From: Bacteroidales bacterium
GTDB lineage: Bacteria; Bacteroidota; Bacteroidia; Bacteroidales; P3
Reading direction: 5' to 3'
Length of the DNA: 49,108 bases
NCBI GenBank assembly: GCA_030523765.1
Contig: JAUNHX010000016.1
Span: forward strand, 1 to 49,108
In this document: positions 34,401 to 42,351 of the stretch, piece by piece
Position numbering within the stretch: the stretch's first letter is position 1
Layout: each line of letters opens with the position of its first letter
Position numbers and translations under genes: made by a program
Notes under the pieces: generated by a model
Seen by the model: only the letters and a program-made list of their open reading frames with translations
Told to the model about the DNA's origin: nothing
Database searches by the model: none

Positions 34401-34639
34401 ATCACCTCGAAATCTTGAAGAGTCCGCTACCCACTCGTTTGGCTCTCGATGTCAAGGGTGTGATGCCTAAACTTGGGTTTGCTCTCACAAAGTGCCGTTA
34501 TGCCGATCTTTATGAACCCGAGAAACGGGGCGATCTCGAAAAACAGACACTCCATCTGAAGTCGCTCATCCGTGAGTCGCTCGAACGGAATGTCAAGGAG
34601 TCTACCCGTTCCTACGAAGGACTTGATAATACCAAATAG
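31397..34639 (+). CDS. AsmA-family membrane protein
   Basis: A 1080-residue protein with one N-terminal TM helix (about 17-41, ITLISLGSLLGLLLVAVGVALYLIF) and a very long periplasmic part of repeated beta-rich, Asp-rich segments (for example LKVDGLWKDETIDAQL, LDMALDLKGPF, MDLDAKLSLKGRAEGSL), typical of the AsmA/TamB-like repeating beta-groove superfamily. These proteins form lipid-conducting bridges to the outer membrane. Loss of AsmA in other bacteria changes outer-membrane lipid. Translation is coupled to the upstream lipoprotein (ATGA overlap), so they may function together. A hairpin follows. Confidence 0.88.
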   Translation: MSETVDNKQPQSSAPTKKHRGLRITLISLGSLLGLLLVAVGVALYLIFTPARLTAIVNKLSDKYIRCESHFEKVDLSLFKTFPNAGLDVKDVVLINPTQGASSDTLMALKSLTVAINVRDFLKHRDIKVEKLLLDQVQANVYIASDGSTNFDIFPASDTTTTDTSSSTLPSHIDLKQIRVKDLNCDFLDQKDGMKAVVDKMDLKVDGLWKDETIDAQLNMGAKYIACSMRDSSGAESLNAILNKLDMALDLKGPFRQLDGRLDLSLPTAKMALQGTDYVTDAANASHHDLLTVKAPFSANLDEMNLSLSKASLSLVNYIINLDGDVQLAQNDCPMKIDAQFETNTWQVAPLLELLPPQFTTWQEGMDLDAKLSLKGRAEGSLTDTTMPLVTAHLEMDDGRFVDHSLLPYDLSKIAANLDADLDFGKAGKSDVKINNLSAVTGRNNVSLDGTIADLLGVMDIDANVKGNIQLPDLKPFFPDSLDMELKGSSRLDIHARTNLEQIQKLDIPNMKVDGKVILNHLDVRYDDITANSPQLAVDLQVPSKHLTNSFTELLSAKIKGQSLHAKVPSAGIDASLTATDLEASISNVLDEKVPFSVAAKGSFAKIAGTMDTIQASIDEPNLMVEMVPNRNNPAKVYYKVNYNSSSLFAKINDSLSINMAGLTIKGDANYDSTRANVLQQWSPDLDIDFKRGYINMSQLDYIVQVPDIKFNYKPERCEIASANVVFGNSDFYLSGAVTGLEKWISHEDMLKGELNFTSNYTNVDDLMDALSGLGSDEDSLKVQQAEVQVEVGQKDPDPFICPLDVDFVLHTRIKECTAFDNELQELAGDVMLRDGVAVLEQVGFVCKAARMQLTALYRTPRINHIFVGMDFHLLDINISELIDMIPYVDTLVPMLSAFEGRADFHLCAETYVDAYYKPKMSTLRGAAALSGDNLVVLDNETFNTIAKYMMFNKKTENVIDSLDVEMTVFRKEVELYPFLLSMDKYQLVASGRHNLDNNYDYHLEILKSPLPTRLALDVKGVMPKLGFALTKCRYADLYEPEKRGDLEKQTLHLKSLIRESLERNVKESTRSYEGLDNTK

Positions 34640-34642
34640 TAA

Positions 34643-34671
34643 AGACTGAACCTCGGGGTGAGGTTCAGTCT
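34643..34671. terminator. Hairpin between convergent genes
   Basis: AGACTGAACCTC (34643-34654) and GAGGTTCAGTCT (34660-34671) form a perfect 12-bp stem with a GGGGT loop. The T tract is poor, but its position between the AsmA gene and the aldehyde dehydrogenase gene fits a terminator. Confidence 0.7.
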
Positions 34672-34714
34672 CTGTGCTCTAGTAGCGTATGCTTTTTATA
34701 AAGGGAACGCTTGT

Positions 34715-36049
34715 TTATTTGCTTTTCCGATACAGAAACCAATAGTCCCATCTACGGCTTATATATACGCTGCGCTGATGAGAGAAGGTCTGATAGGAGA
34801 ACCTTCCGTGATAGTTTCCTAATCCACTGTTCTCTACCCCTCCAAACGGCATATGGGGATTGGTGATATGCATCAGCGTCTCGTTGATACAAGCTCCTCC
34901 CGACGAGGTGTGGTGTAACACATAGCGGGCTTTCCGTTTGTTTTGGGTGAAATAGTAGAAGGCAAGGGGTTTCTCGCGTTTGTTCACGTAATCTATCACC
35001 TCTTCTATCTTCTCGAAGGTAATCAAAGGGAATATGGGCCCAAATATCTCTCGCGTAAGCAGTTCACTGTCGTCAGGAACTTGCTCAAGAATCGTTGGCT
35101 CTATATATCGTGCCTCCATATCATAGTGTCCTCCTATCCTGCAAGTGCCTTCACTCAGTAGGGGTACCAGTCGCTGCATCGCTTTATCACTGATAATGCG
35201 GGGATATTTCTCCGATTGCATAAGGTCGCTTCCGTAGGCTTGAACTATGTATTGTGCTATCGCTTGAATCAGTTCCTCTTTAATAGAGGAGTGTACGAGC
35301 AAATAATCGGGGGCTATGCAAGTCTGTCCTGCATTGGTCAATTTTCCGTGCACAATGCTTCGGGCAGCTTTCTTGATATCGGCATCAGCATCGACAATAC
35401 AAGGGCTCTTTCCTCCCAACTCGAGGGTGACGGGGGTAAGATAACGAGCAGCAGATTGCATGGCCACTTTTCCTAGATCAGGGCTGCCAGTAAGGAATAT
35501 ATGATTCCATCGTTGCTCGAAAAGGAAACTATTTATTTCTCGATGTCCTTCAACAACATATACTTGCTCGGGGGTAAATACCGATGCTAGTATTTGTCGA
35601 ACCACTACGTTAGTATGGGGCGATTGGGGTGAGAGCTTCAGTACTACTGTATTGCCTGCAGCTATAGCACCTATCAGGGGTAGCACCGAAAGGTGGAAGG
35701 GATAGTTCCATGGCGAAACAATCAGCGTTACTCCATAAGGTTCATATATCAATCTGCTTTTTCCTGCAAGGGTGAACAACGATAATCCTACTCGTTGGGG
35801 TCGATGAAAACGGCGAAGGCATTTCAGTTGATGTCTTATCTCGCTGAGTACCATCAACGTCTCAGTTGTAAATGCCTCCATCGTTGATTTATGGAGGTCG
35901 GCATACAATGCTTTATTGATTGCTTCGCGATGCTCCAGCACTGCTTTGCGTAGGCGTTTTAGCTGATCTCTGCGTTGTCTCCAGTCGAGGGTAGCACCTG
36001 AGGCGAAATAGGCTTTTTGTGCTTCAATGGCACTTTGTAGTTTTTCCAT
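34715..36049 (-). CDS. Aldehyde dehydrogenase family protein
   Basis: NAD(P)-dependent oxidation of an aldehyde to the acid. The 444-residue enzyme is of the short class (fatty-aldehyde/coniferyl-aldehyde dehydrogenase-like). The catalytic glutamate is E210 in LELGGKSP and the nucleophile C244 in GQTCIAPDYLL; SPWNYPFHL near 112-120 is the cofactor-side motif. The C-terminal FSHQRSVYISRRWDYWFLYRKSK is basic and hydrophobic, hinting at membrane association. It starts 24 bp after the flippase gene; the physiological substrate is unknown. Confidence 0.9.
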   Translation of the reverse strand: MEKLQSAIEAQKAYFASGATLDWRQRRDQLKRLRKAVLEHREAINKALYADLHKSTMEAFTTETLMVLSEIRHQLKCLRRFHRPQRVGLSLFTLAGKSRLIYEPYGVTLIVSPWNYPFHLSVLPLIGAIAAGNTVVLKLSPQSPHTNVVVRQILASVFTPEQVYVVEGHREINSFLFEQRWNHIFLTGSPDLGKVAMQSAARYLTPVTLELGGKSPCIVDADADIKKAARSIVHGKLTNAGQTCIAPDYLLVHSSIKEELIQAIAQYIVQAYGSDLMQSEKYPRIISDKAMQRLVPLLSEGTCRIGGHYDMEARYIEPTILEQVPDDSELLTREIFGPIFPLITFEKIEEVIDYVNKREKPLAFYYFTQNKRKARYVLHHTSSGGACINETLMHITNPHMPFGGVENSGLGNYHGRFSYQTFSHQRSVYISRRWDYWFLYRKSK

Positions 36050-36073
36050 ATGATGGTTGTGGTTGGGTTGATA

Positions 36074-37546
36074 TCAATAGTTGATCTTATATTTACGCTC
36101 TATCAAGAAACAGGATGATATGAAGAAAATCAAGTAACAGCTATTGCGCAGATACATAAGCCATTGCTCTTCGGGTCGGGTGTGTACACTCAATAAATAT
36201 ATACACATAGCTAAGAGGAAATAGATTGTTATACGTCCTACACGATAGGGTATGGGGCGTACTTTCTGTCCCCAAATATAACTTACCACCATCATCACCG
36301 TATAACAAGCCAAATGGGCTATGGCTGCTCCCCAATAGCCAATGCGAGGCACGAGGATAAATAGGCAAAGTAATGTCATCGTAGCTCCGATGGCTGTGAT
36401 GATGGTGCCGCTGCTTGTTCTATCGCTCAGTTTATACCATATAGATAGGTTGAATACGATGCCGTAGAATAGGTTGGCTATGAGCACGATTGGCACTATC
36501 CCCAATCCTTGTCGATATTGTTGTCCTAGTTCATCGTGCCCTCCTAGGAAGTAGGCGAAGACATCAATATATAGCTCCACTCCAAGGAATATAATCAATC
36601 CACAAATCACATAATAGGTCATCACGTCTGCAAAAAGATCGGGCGATTGTCGGTCTTTGGCTTTAGCGAAGAAGAAGGGTTCGGAGGCAAATCGGAACAT
36701 CTGAATAAAGATGGTCATCAGTACTGCAAGTTTATAGCTAGCACCATAGATACCTAGCTGTTCCATAGCCACATCCTCGGGTAGCATATATTTGATAGCG
36801 ATCTTATCGGCTACTTCGTTAACCATACCTATCAAGCTGATAAGCATAATGGGAATGGCGTAGCGTAATAGTTTTTTCTGCAGTGCTTTATCGCGTTGCA
36901 ATTTGATTTGACGGAATTGGGGAAGTAGCATGACTGTGTTCACCAAGCAGGCAACAAGGTTGCATACAAAAACCCAAGTAAGTAGTCCTGCTTCAGGACC
37001 AAAGAGTTGGTTGGCCCATCGCAATGAGGTTTCCGGCATCACCACAAGGAAGAGGATGTTCAATCCTACATTAGTTAATACGTTTACTAACTTGATTACG
37101 GAAAACATCATCGCTTTGCCTTGCTGTCGCAATACGCAGAAGGGCACAGCATTGATGGCATCAACTGCTACAATCAAACCGACGAACAAGATATATACCT
37201 CTTTGCCCGTATATCCGATACTATGTGCTATGGAGGGATGGATGAGGAATACCAATATCACAAAGAGCGATGTCGTTGTGAGTAGCATCGTCATGATGTT
37301 GCCATATACTTTCTTAAAGTCATCGCCTTGTGCATGTCGGAAAAAAGTGGTCTCCATTCCATAGGTAAGGAGGGCCATCAATAGTGCTATATAAGCGTAG
37401 AGTTCGGTGAATTGACCATAAACGGATGGTACAAACACTCGCACATACAATGGGAATAGCAAATAATTAAGTAGTCGTGGTAAAATGGTTCCCAAGCCAT
37501 ACACTACCGTTTGGCCTGCTAACTTCTTAAACGGATTTTCTCCCAT
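36074..37546 (-). CDS. Oligosaccharide flippase family membrane protein
   Basis: A 490-residue MATE-superfamily polysaccharide transporter (Wzx/RfbX-like) with about 12-14 TM helices. It begins NPFKKLAGQTVVYGLGTILPRLLNYLLFPLYVRVF, the standard start of the family, and carries a basic loop after YRQGLGIVPIVLIANLFYGIV. It would flip lipid-linked sugar units across the inner membrane for surface polysaccharide or lipid-linked glycan. No glycosyltransferase gene is near, so it stands alone. The next gene downstream is an aldehyde dehydrogenase; MITE copy 2 lies 93 bp upstream of its start. Confidence 0.88.
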   Translation of the reverse strand: MGENPFKKLAGQTVVYGLGTILPRLLNYLLFPLYVRVFVPSVYGQFTELYAYIALLMALLTYGMETTFFRHAQGDDFKKVYGNIMTMLLTTTSLFVILVFLIHPSIAHSIGYTGKEVYILFVGLIVAVDAINAVPFCVLRQQGKAMMFSVIKLVNVLTNVGLNILFLVVMPETSLRWANQLFGPEAGLLTWVFVCNLVACLVNTVMLLPQFRQIKLQRDKALQKKLLRYAIPIMLISLIGMVNEVADKIAIKYMLPEDVAMEQLGIYGASYKLAVLMTIFIQMFRFASEPFFFAKAKDRQSPDLFADVMTYYVICGLIIFLGVELYIDVFAYFLGGHDELGQQYRQGLGIVPIVLIANLFYGIVFNLSIWYKLSDRTSSGTIITAIGATMTLLCLFILVPRIGYWGAAIAHLACYTVMMVVSYIWGQKVRPIPYRVGRITIYFLLAMCIYLLSVHTRPEEQWLMYLRNSCYLIFFISSCFLIERKYKINY

Positions 37547-37634
37547 AGTTTAGATGTATTTTCATATCATAACGATGTTGCACAAAAATTATTGCATCGC
37601 TTACCCCTTCTGCCTATCATAGTGTTGTTCTTAT

Positions 37635-37829
37635 TATAGGTAACCTCTAAAAATTGCTTCAATGTGATTTTGGAGAAGATTTATAGCAGATTGCTCCGTT
37701 GAACGAAGGAGTATAGCGGGCTATATGACTGAGTGAAACTGAGCAAGATGCATAAATCAATCCAAAAGCACTGAAAGTATGGTTATTATTATTCCTTTTC
37801 ATACGTGGAATTTTTAGAGGTTACCTATA
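37635..37829. mobile_element. MITE copy 2 (187 bp) with TATA target duplication
   Basis: The element spans 37639-37825 with GGTAACCTCTAAAAATT at both ends (inverted) and TATA directly repeated at 37635-37638 and 37826-37829. It is identical to copy 3 and differs from copy 1 at a single base. It sits between the flippase gene and the terminator of the type B cargo gene, outside any coding region. Confidence 0.93.
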
Positions 37830-37839
37830 ATATAAGCAA

Positions 37840-37877
37840 AAGCCAGAGCAACTTTTGGTAACTCTGGCTTGTTTTTA
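37840..37877. terminator. Terminator of type B cargo gene
   Basis: AAGCCAGAG (37840-37848) and CTCTGGCTT (37862-37870) form a 9-bp stem with T-rich flanks on both strands. On the minus strand it ends the gene at 37921. Confidence 0.8.
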
Positions 37878-37920
37878 TGGTATGTGCACTATCGATCATA
37901 CGATAGTCTAGCACTGTCCT

Positions 37921-40662
37921 TTATCGAATCAAGGTGATTGTTCCCGAGAAGGTCATCTGCTCCAATGGAGGCACTGACTTGTGGGCACTGATGAAATATA
38001 CGTAAGTGCCTTGGGGACAGGGATTACCAGCGCGGTTGGTGCCGTCCCATGGTTGCTCGGGATCGTACGATTCAAACATCAGATGTCCGTTGCGATCAAA
38101 TATCTTGATGTGATAGTCACGGATGGCATTCATCTTCACGGTGAAGTGATTGTTCACTACCTCATCGGGGGTAAAGGCATTGGGAATCCACATGGTTGTA
38201 TGGTCCACATAGGCATATATCAGGGTGGTATCGCTACACATCGATGGATTGTAGGCTATCAAGGTGGCTATCAAGTTGTCGATATCATCGGGCAATAGGT
38301 ATTTTACCTCTTTAGTGGTATATACACTTCCATCGGGGAAGTACCATTCGCGGCTATTGGAGTTCTGACTCATATCGGTGAAGGTGGCTTGCATATTACC
38401 TAATGTAACTGTTGTAGGATTAACTTCGCCTTTGGCAATAGGCATTGCATCTACCTGTAAGGTATGACTCTTGCTGGATTGACATACACCGTAATAGGCA
38501 GTAACGGTGTAAACGGATGTAACATCGGGACGTACTGTGATGGTGCCACTATGTGTTTGGTTGGCTAGCATCGGATCGTTGGGTGATGAGGTCCAATCGA
38601 AGGTGGTTGCATCGGTGGTAACAGTCAACTCGACAGCGTTGCCTTCACAAGCACCTGTAGGACCAGCAATGGTGATGGTGGGCACATAGTCTACTGTGAT
38701 AAGGATAGAATCGTGTGCGGGACATCCTCCTGCAGCGGTCTTACCATACACATGAATCACATCAGTAGAGTCAAGCGTGTAATTGTGACTTGTAGCACTG
38801 CCGTAAGTCGTTCCGTTATCCCATGAATAGGAACTGACTCCTTCAGCTGAGATGGTGACCGATTCGCCTGGGCATATCTCTTCACGACTAGCACTTAAGG
38901 TGATGGTAGGTGATTGTACACAGGTTACTGTGATCGAATCTAAGTCGGACCACCATTGTCCGTTATAAAATACAAACGATTGGGCATAATAACGATGAAT
39001 ACCCACCTGAGGATCCACAATCAGCGTGTCGTGGATATTCTGCGGATTGGCAATCCTGCTGGCATCATTCATGTTGTCCATATACCATACCACACTGTCT
39101 GCTCCATATACCATCAGTGGCAAGGGCTCGCCTTGACATATCAGCGTATCACGGTAAAAGATGGCAAAGTTTCTACGGATTGCCGTACAAACAGTATCGT
39201 CTGAAGCATTGTGGCATGCATCTTCAACGCGTACTGCCCATAGGGAATTCAAAGGAATATTTTGGTTGTAAGCAATCTGCGTGGGGAGAAATACGTGCTC
39301 GCCCGTCATCACTTGGTTGGTTTGCAGATTGGTCCATGTTACTGTTCGGTTAGGCATACCTCCCGTAATGACAGCAGTACATTCACGGGTGTTAGAAAGG
39401 GACTCCATCTCGGCTGCTTCCACCTCTAGGGTGATGGGGTCGGTATCGACAATAGTAAAGATAATACTATCGGTGCATCCGTCTGCAGGGGTGAGATATA
39501 TCACAACGGTCTCTTCTCCCTCTTCAATGCCATCCATATAAGGACAAATCTCGATGGTGTAGGCTGTGGTGTCGGCAGGGAAGGCTTGCACAGGGTTGAT
39601 GTTGGCATAGTCGCCTCCATTGGTGGCTGTTCCTCCAATCGATACGTTGATTTGTGTCTGCGTTGAGCGAGCTATAGGACGAGCTAAGTCGATCGATACA
39701 CAACATCCCTCATATACCTGAGTGGGATTCTGAGGATTGGTGGCATTGGTAAAGGTAGGTTCAATACCATTCGATTGCAATGAGTTGGCCTCGAGGAACA
39801 CGTAAGAGTCGAGAGCTTGGTCAGAGGTGTTGCATATCATCAGTTTGATATGGTAAGTCTGACAAGGAAGCACTTTCGCTTTTGCAGTAAGGACAGTAGT
39901 GCCTCCGTCACCGCTAAGTGTTGTGCCAGTAAATGAGTTGTTGTAGTATTGACTCCAATACTGACCGCTCGAAGGACCATCACAATTGGAAGCTGTGCCG
40001 CTTGTACCTGGACCATTGTTGATACTGTTGATTGTCACTGGTTGGGTGGTATTGGGAATCAAAGCAATATTGTAGTCTTCGTAGTAGGATCCTCCACCGC
40101 TATTGCCACATCCTAGGGGTGCAATACCCGAAATGAAGAAACCAAAGGCATCGTTAAAGTCGCTGCATGCATATTCAGGATACTCTACTGAGGCAAATAC
40201 ATAACGGAAATTGATACTGTCTGATTTGCATTTAAAGTCGAACTCTAAACAGGCAATGTTGTTGATGTCGAGGGTCGGTACGGCCTGTCTCAATGGGTTG
40301 TTGGCATCCGACAATGTGTAGCTACAGGGGTGACCCGACTGCGAGGTACTCGATACACCACCCACATGGGCTGTTCCCATCACAATACCTTCATTCAATC
40401 CGATACCGGTGCTGTTGCCACCAACAAAACGACCCAGCGATGCGCACGACATCTGTGACGAACTACTGCTGCCGTTAAACTGAACGTTCGATACCTCTAC
40501 ACCTTCACCCAACAGTATGTTCTGTACTAAGGAATCTACTGTCCAGTTAGTGCCTACAGCTGAACCTGCATAAACAGAAAACGTGTTTTGTCCATGAACT
40601 ATAGTAATTGCTATCGTAGCATAGCATACAAAAGCAATAAGATGTTTTATGTATGTTGTCAT
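37921..40662 (-). CDS. T9SS type B sorted surface protein, choice-of-anchor L
   Basis: A 913-residue secreted protein. A signal peptide (about 1-24) is followed by a choice-of-anchor L domain (SVEYPEYACSDFNDAFGFFISGI and surrounding, about 45-290). Next come Calx-beta-like and PKD-like beta domains, and a C-terminal gliding-motility-associated/type B sorting domain (MWIPNAFTPDEVVNNHF ... IKIFDRNGHLMFESYDPEQPWDGTNRAGN ... GTYVYFISAH). It should cross the outer membrane by the type IX system and be surface-anchored or released. It is followed upstream in the same direction by a PD40/OmpA gene, a plausible partner. Confidence 0.9.
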   Translation of the reverse strand: MTTYIKHLIAFVCYATIAITIVHGQNTFSVYAGSAVGTNWTVDSLVQNILLGEGVEVSNVQFNGSSSSSQMSCASLGRFVGGNSTGIGLNEGIVMGTAHVGGVSSTSQSGHPCSYTLSDANNPLRQAVPTLDINNIACLEFDFKCKSDSINFRYVFASVEYPEYACSDFNDAFGFFISGIAPLGCGNSGGGSYYEDYNIALIPNTTQPVTINSINNGPGTSGTASNCDGPSSGQYWSQYYNNSFTGTTLSGDGGTTVLTAKAKVLPCQTYHIKLMICNTSDQALDSYVFLEANSLQSNGIEPTFTNATNPQNPTQVYEGCCVSIDLARPIARSTQTQINVSIGGTATNGGDYANINPVQAFPADTTAYTIEICPYMDGIEEGEETVVIYLTPADGCTDSIIFTIVDTDPITLEVEAAEMESLSNTRECTAVITGGMPNRTVTWTNLQTNQVMTGEHVFLPTQIAYNQNIPLNSLWAVRVEDACHNASDDTVCTAIRRNFAIFYRDTLICQGEPLPLMVYGADSVVWYMDNMNDASRIANPQNIHDTLIVDPQVGIHRYYAQSFVFYNGQWWSDLDSITVTCVQSPTITLSASREEICPGESVTISAEGVSSYSWDNGTTYGSATSHNYTLDSTDVIHVYGKTAAGGCPAHDSILITVDYVPTITIAGPTGACEGNAVELTVTTDATTFDWTSSPNDPMLANQTHSGTITVRPDVTSVYTVTAYYGVCQSSKSHTLQVDAMPIAKGEVNPTTVTLGNMQATFTDMSQNSNSREWYFPDGSVYTTKEVKYLLPDDIDNLIATLIAYNPSMCSDTTLIYAYVDHTTMWIPNAFTPDEVVNNHFTVKMNAIRDYHIKIFDRNGHLMFESYDPEQPWDGTNRAGNPCPQGTYVYFISAHKSVPPLEQMTFSGTITLIR

Positions 40663-40756
40663 ATTTTTATAATATAATCTGTATATAGTTCTTTTATAAC
40701 GGAGAAGTATTCTTTTTGTTGTGTGATAATCAATTTTTTTTACTGCAATAAACCAA

Positions 40757-40787
40757 AAAGCTATCGGTATCTAGTGTCGATAGCTTT
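40757..40787 (-). terminator. Terminator of the PD40/OmpA gene
   Basis: AAAGCTATCG (40757-40766) and CGATAGCTTT (40778-40787) make a perfect 10-bp stem with T runs on either strand. Confidence 0.8.
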
Positions 40788-40813
40788 CTTTCTTGCTATT
40801 TGGATGATCGCTT

Positions 40814-42307
40814 CTATTTGAATTTGAATATGATAGCGTTTGTTTCGATATCTGTACCTCGTACTAACATCTGATGTGTTTGTGGACTGTTAAGTGTAAT
40901 GTTGTTGGCTGGAGCCTGCTGCTTTTCAAGGAAGGCTCGTACCGATTCCAGTCGCGATGTGCATATCAGTCGGTTGTAATTGCGATTATCTTGTTCTGAG
41001 TAAACGGCTGTGATCTCTACAGTCCTGTGAGGATTCTGTTGTAAGAATCGTGCCACCGATTCAAGGGTCTGCTGCCCCTCCTCTATCAAGTCGGTTCCCA
41101 CTTCCGATCCAAACAGGTTAACACCGTGGTATACATATGAACTAACAGTGTCGAAGGTAAGGAGTAGGATAGGGTAGTTGACTATCTGTTGTAAATCTTC
41201 AGTCTCTGTGCGCTGGGTATTAACCTCAATGGTGTTGGAAAGGAAGTTGGTGGTCGAGAAGGTTATTAGGTAGTTCTCTTCGGGTTGCAAATAAAGTCGA
41301 TAGTAGCCTTGCTGTCCGCTGCGTTGACTGAAAATGATATTGTTTTTCTTCGAAGCTAGTGCTACATCGATTCGTACATCGGGCAATCGTTCGCCTGTAG
41401 TAGCATTCTCTACATCGCCTTCCAGCATCATGCAATCTACCCGGTTTTGAGTTACATAGAGTTGGTCGCTCCCCATCTCATCGCGATTCGAAGCAAAGAT
41501 GATTGTCTGTGTAGTGGGGTGCATTACTATCTCATAGTCGTTAAACATGGAACTGATGGGATTGGGTAGACGTTGTACTGTGCTGCGTCCTATGGGGAAA
41601 GTAAAAACTGTATCGCCCGATTGGTTGGATGTAGCTATCAGTCTAGTACAGTAAATGTCGTGACCTGTCGATGAGAAATCGCTATTGGTGGCATAATATA
41701 GCATATCGCCTACTATGTAGGGCGCTATCTCATCGCCTGTGGTGTTGATGCGGCGTCCCATATTGCGTGGCTCTTGCCACTGCCCATCTATGCGTTGGGT
41801 GTACCATAAATCATAGCCTCCAAACCCATAGAAATCGGTCGAGGTGAACACCATAATATCTCCGTTCGATGAGAGGGTGGGGTGCTCGACAGTTGATCCG
41901 AACTTGCCTAACTTCACCCTACTAATCACCGGTTTCCCGTTCTTGTTGGCATCAAAATGAAGGAGGTATAGCAAACTGACCCCTTTATGATTGGTCTTAG
42001 TGAAATAGTAGTCGCCCGTAACAGGACATTTGGTCACATATTCCATCTTTTCATCAATAAAGTGCATCTGCTCATCGGCCGATGCACGTCCTAATCCCTC
42101 CTTTTCTATAGGTGCTGAGAACAGCACATCGGCATTGTAAAAGAATAACCGATTGTCTACAATGGAGAGGTTGCGTACCTTACCAACCGTTTTGATTTGC
42201 CCTTGCTGAAGGACCTGAATCGTATGATTGGTGTCGGTTGAGGCTACTTGAGCCTCAATCGTTGTAAAGGTGAGCAACAGAAGGATGATGATCAGAATAT
42301 GTCTCAT
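40814..42307 (-). CDS. PD40 propeller-CRD-OmpA-like protein
   Basis: A 497-residue exported protein with a signal peptide (about 1-20). PD40/WD40-like propeller repeats follow (LSSNGDIMVFTSTDFYGFGGYDLWYTQR and related, about 85-290), then a carboxypeptidase-regulatory-type beta domain (VENATTGERLPDVRIDV) and a C-terminal OmpA-like domain (VARFLQQNPHRTVEITAVYSEQDNRNYNRLICTSRLESVRAFLEK). The architecture matches PorE of type IX secretion but lacks its TPR domain. The usual peptidoglycan-binding aspartate of GHTD is replaced (AVYS), so wall binding may be altered. It is encoded next to a T9SS cargo gene. Confidence 0.85.
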   Translation of the reverse strand: MRHILIIILLLLTFTTIEAQVASTDTNHTIQVLQQGQIKTVGKVRNLSIVDNRLFFYNADVLFSAPIEKEGLGRASADEQMHFIDEKMEYVTKCPVTGDYYFTKTNHKGVSLLYLLHFDANKNGKPVISRVKLGKFGSTVEHPTLSSNGDIMVFTSTDFYGFGGYDLWYTQRIDGQWQEPRNMGRRINTTGDEIAPYIVGDMLYYATNSDFSSTGHDIYCTRLIATSNQSGDTVFTFPIGRSTVQRLPNPISSMFNDYEIVMHPTTQTIIFASNRDEMGSDQLYVTQNRVDCMMLEGDVENATTGERLPDVRIDVALASKKNNIIFSQRSGQQGYYRLYLQPEENYLITFSTTNFLSNTIEVNTQRTETEDLQQIVNYPILLLTFDTVSSYVYHGVNLFGSEVGTDLIEEGQQTLESVARFLQQNPHRTVEITAVYSEQDNRNYNRLICTSRLESVRAFLEKQQAPANNITLNSPQTHQMLVRGTDIETNAIIFKFK

Positions 42308-42351
42308 ATCTTTATTGATTAGAGTTGTTGGCTGACAACTACTGGGTTCTT

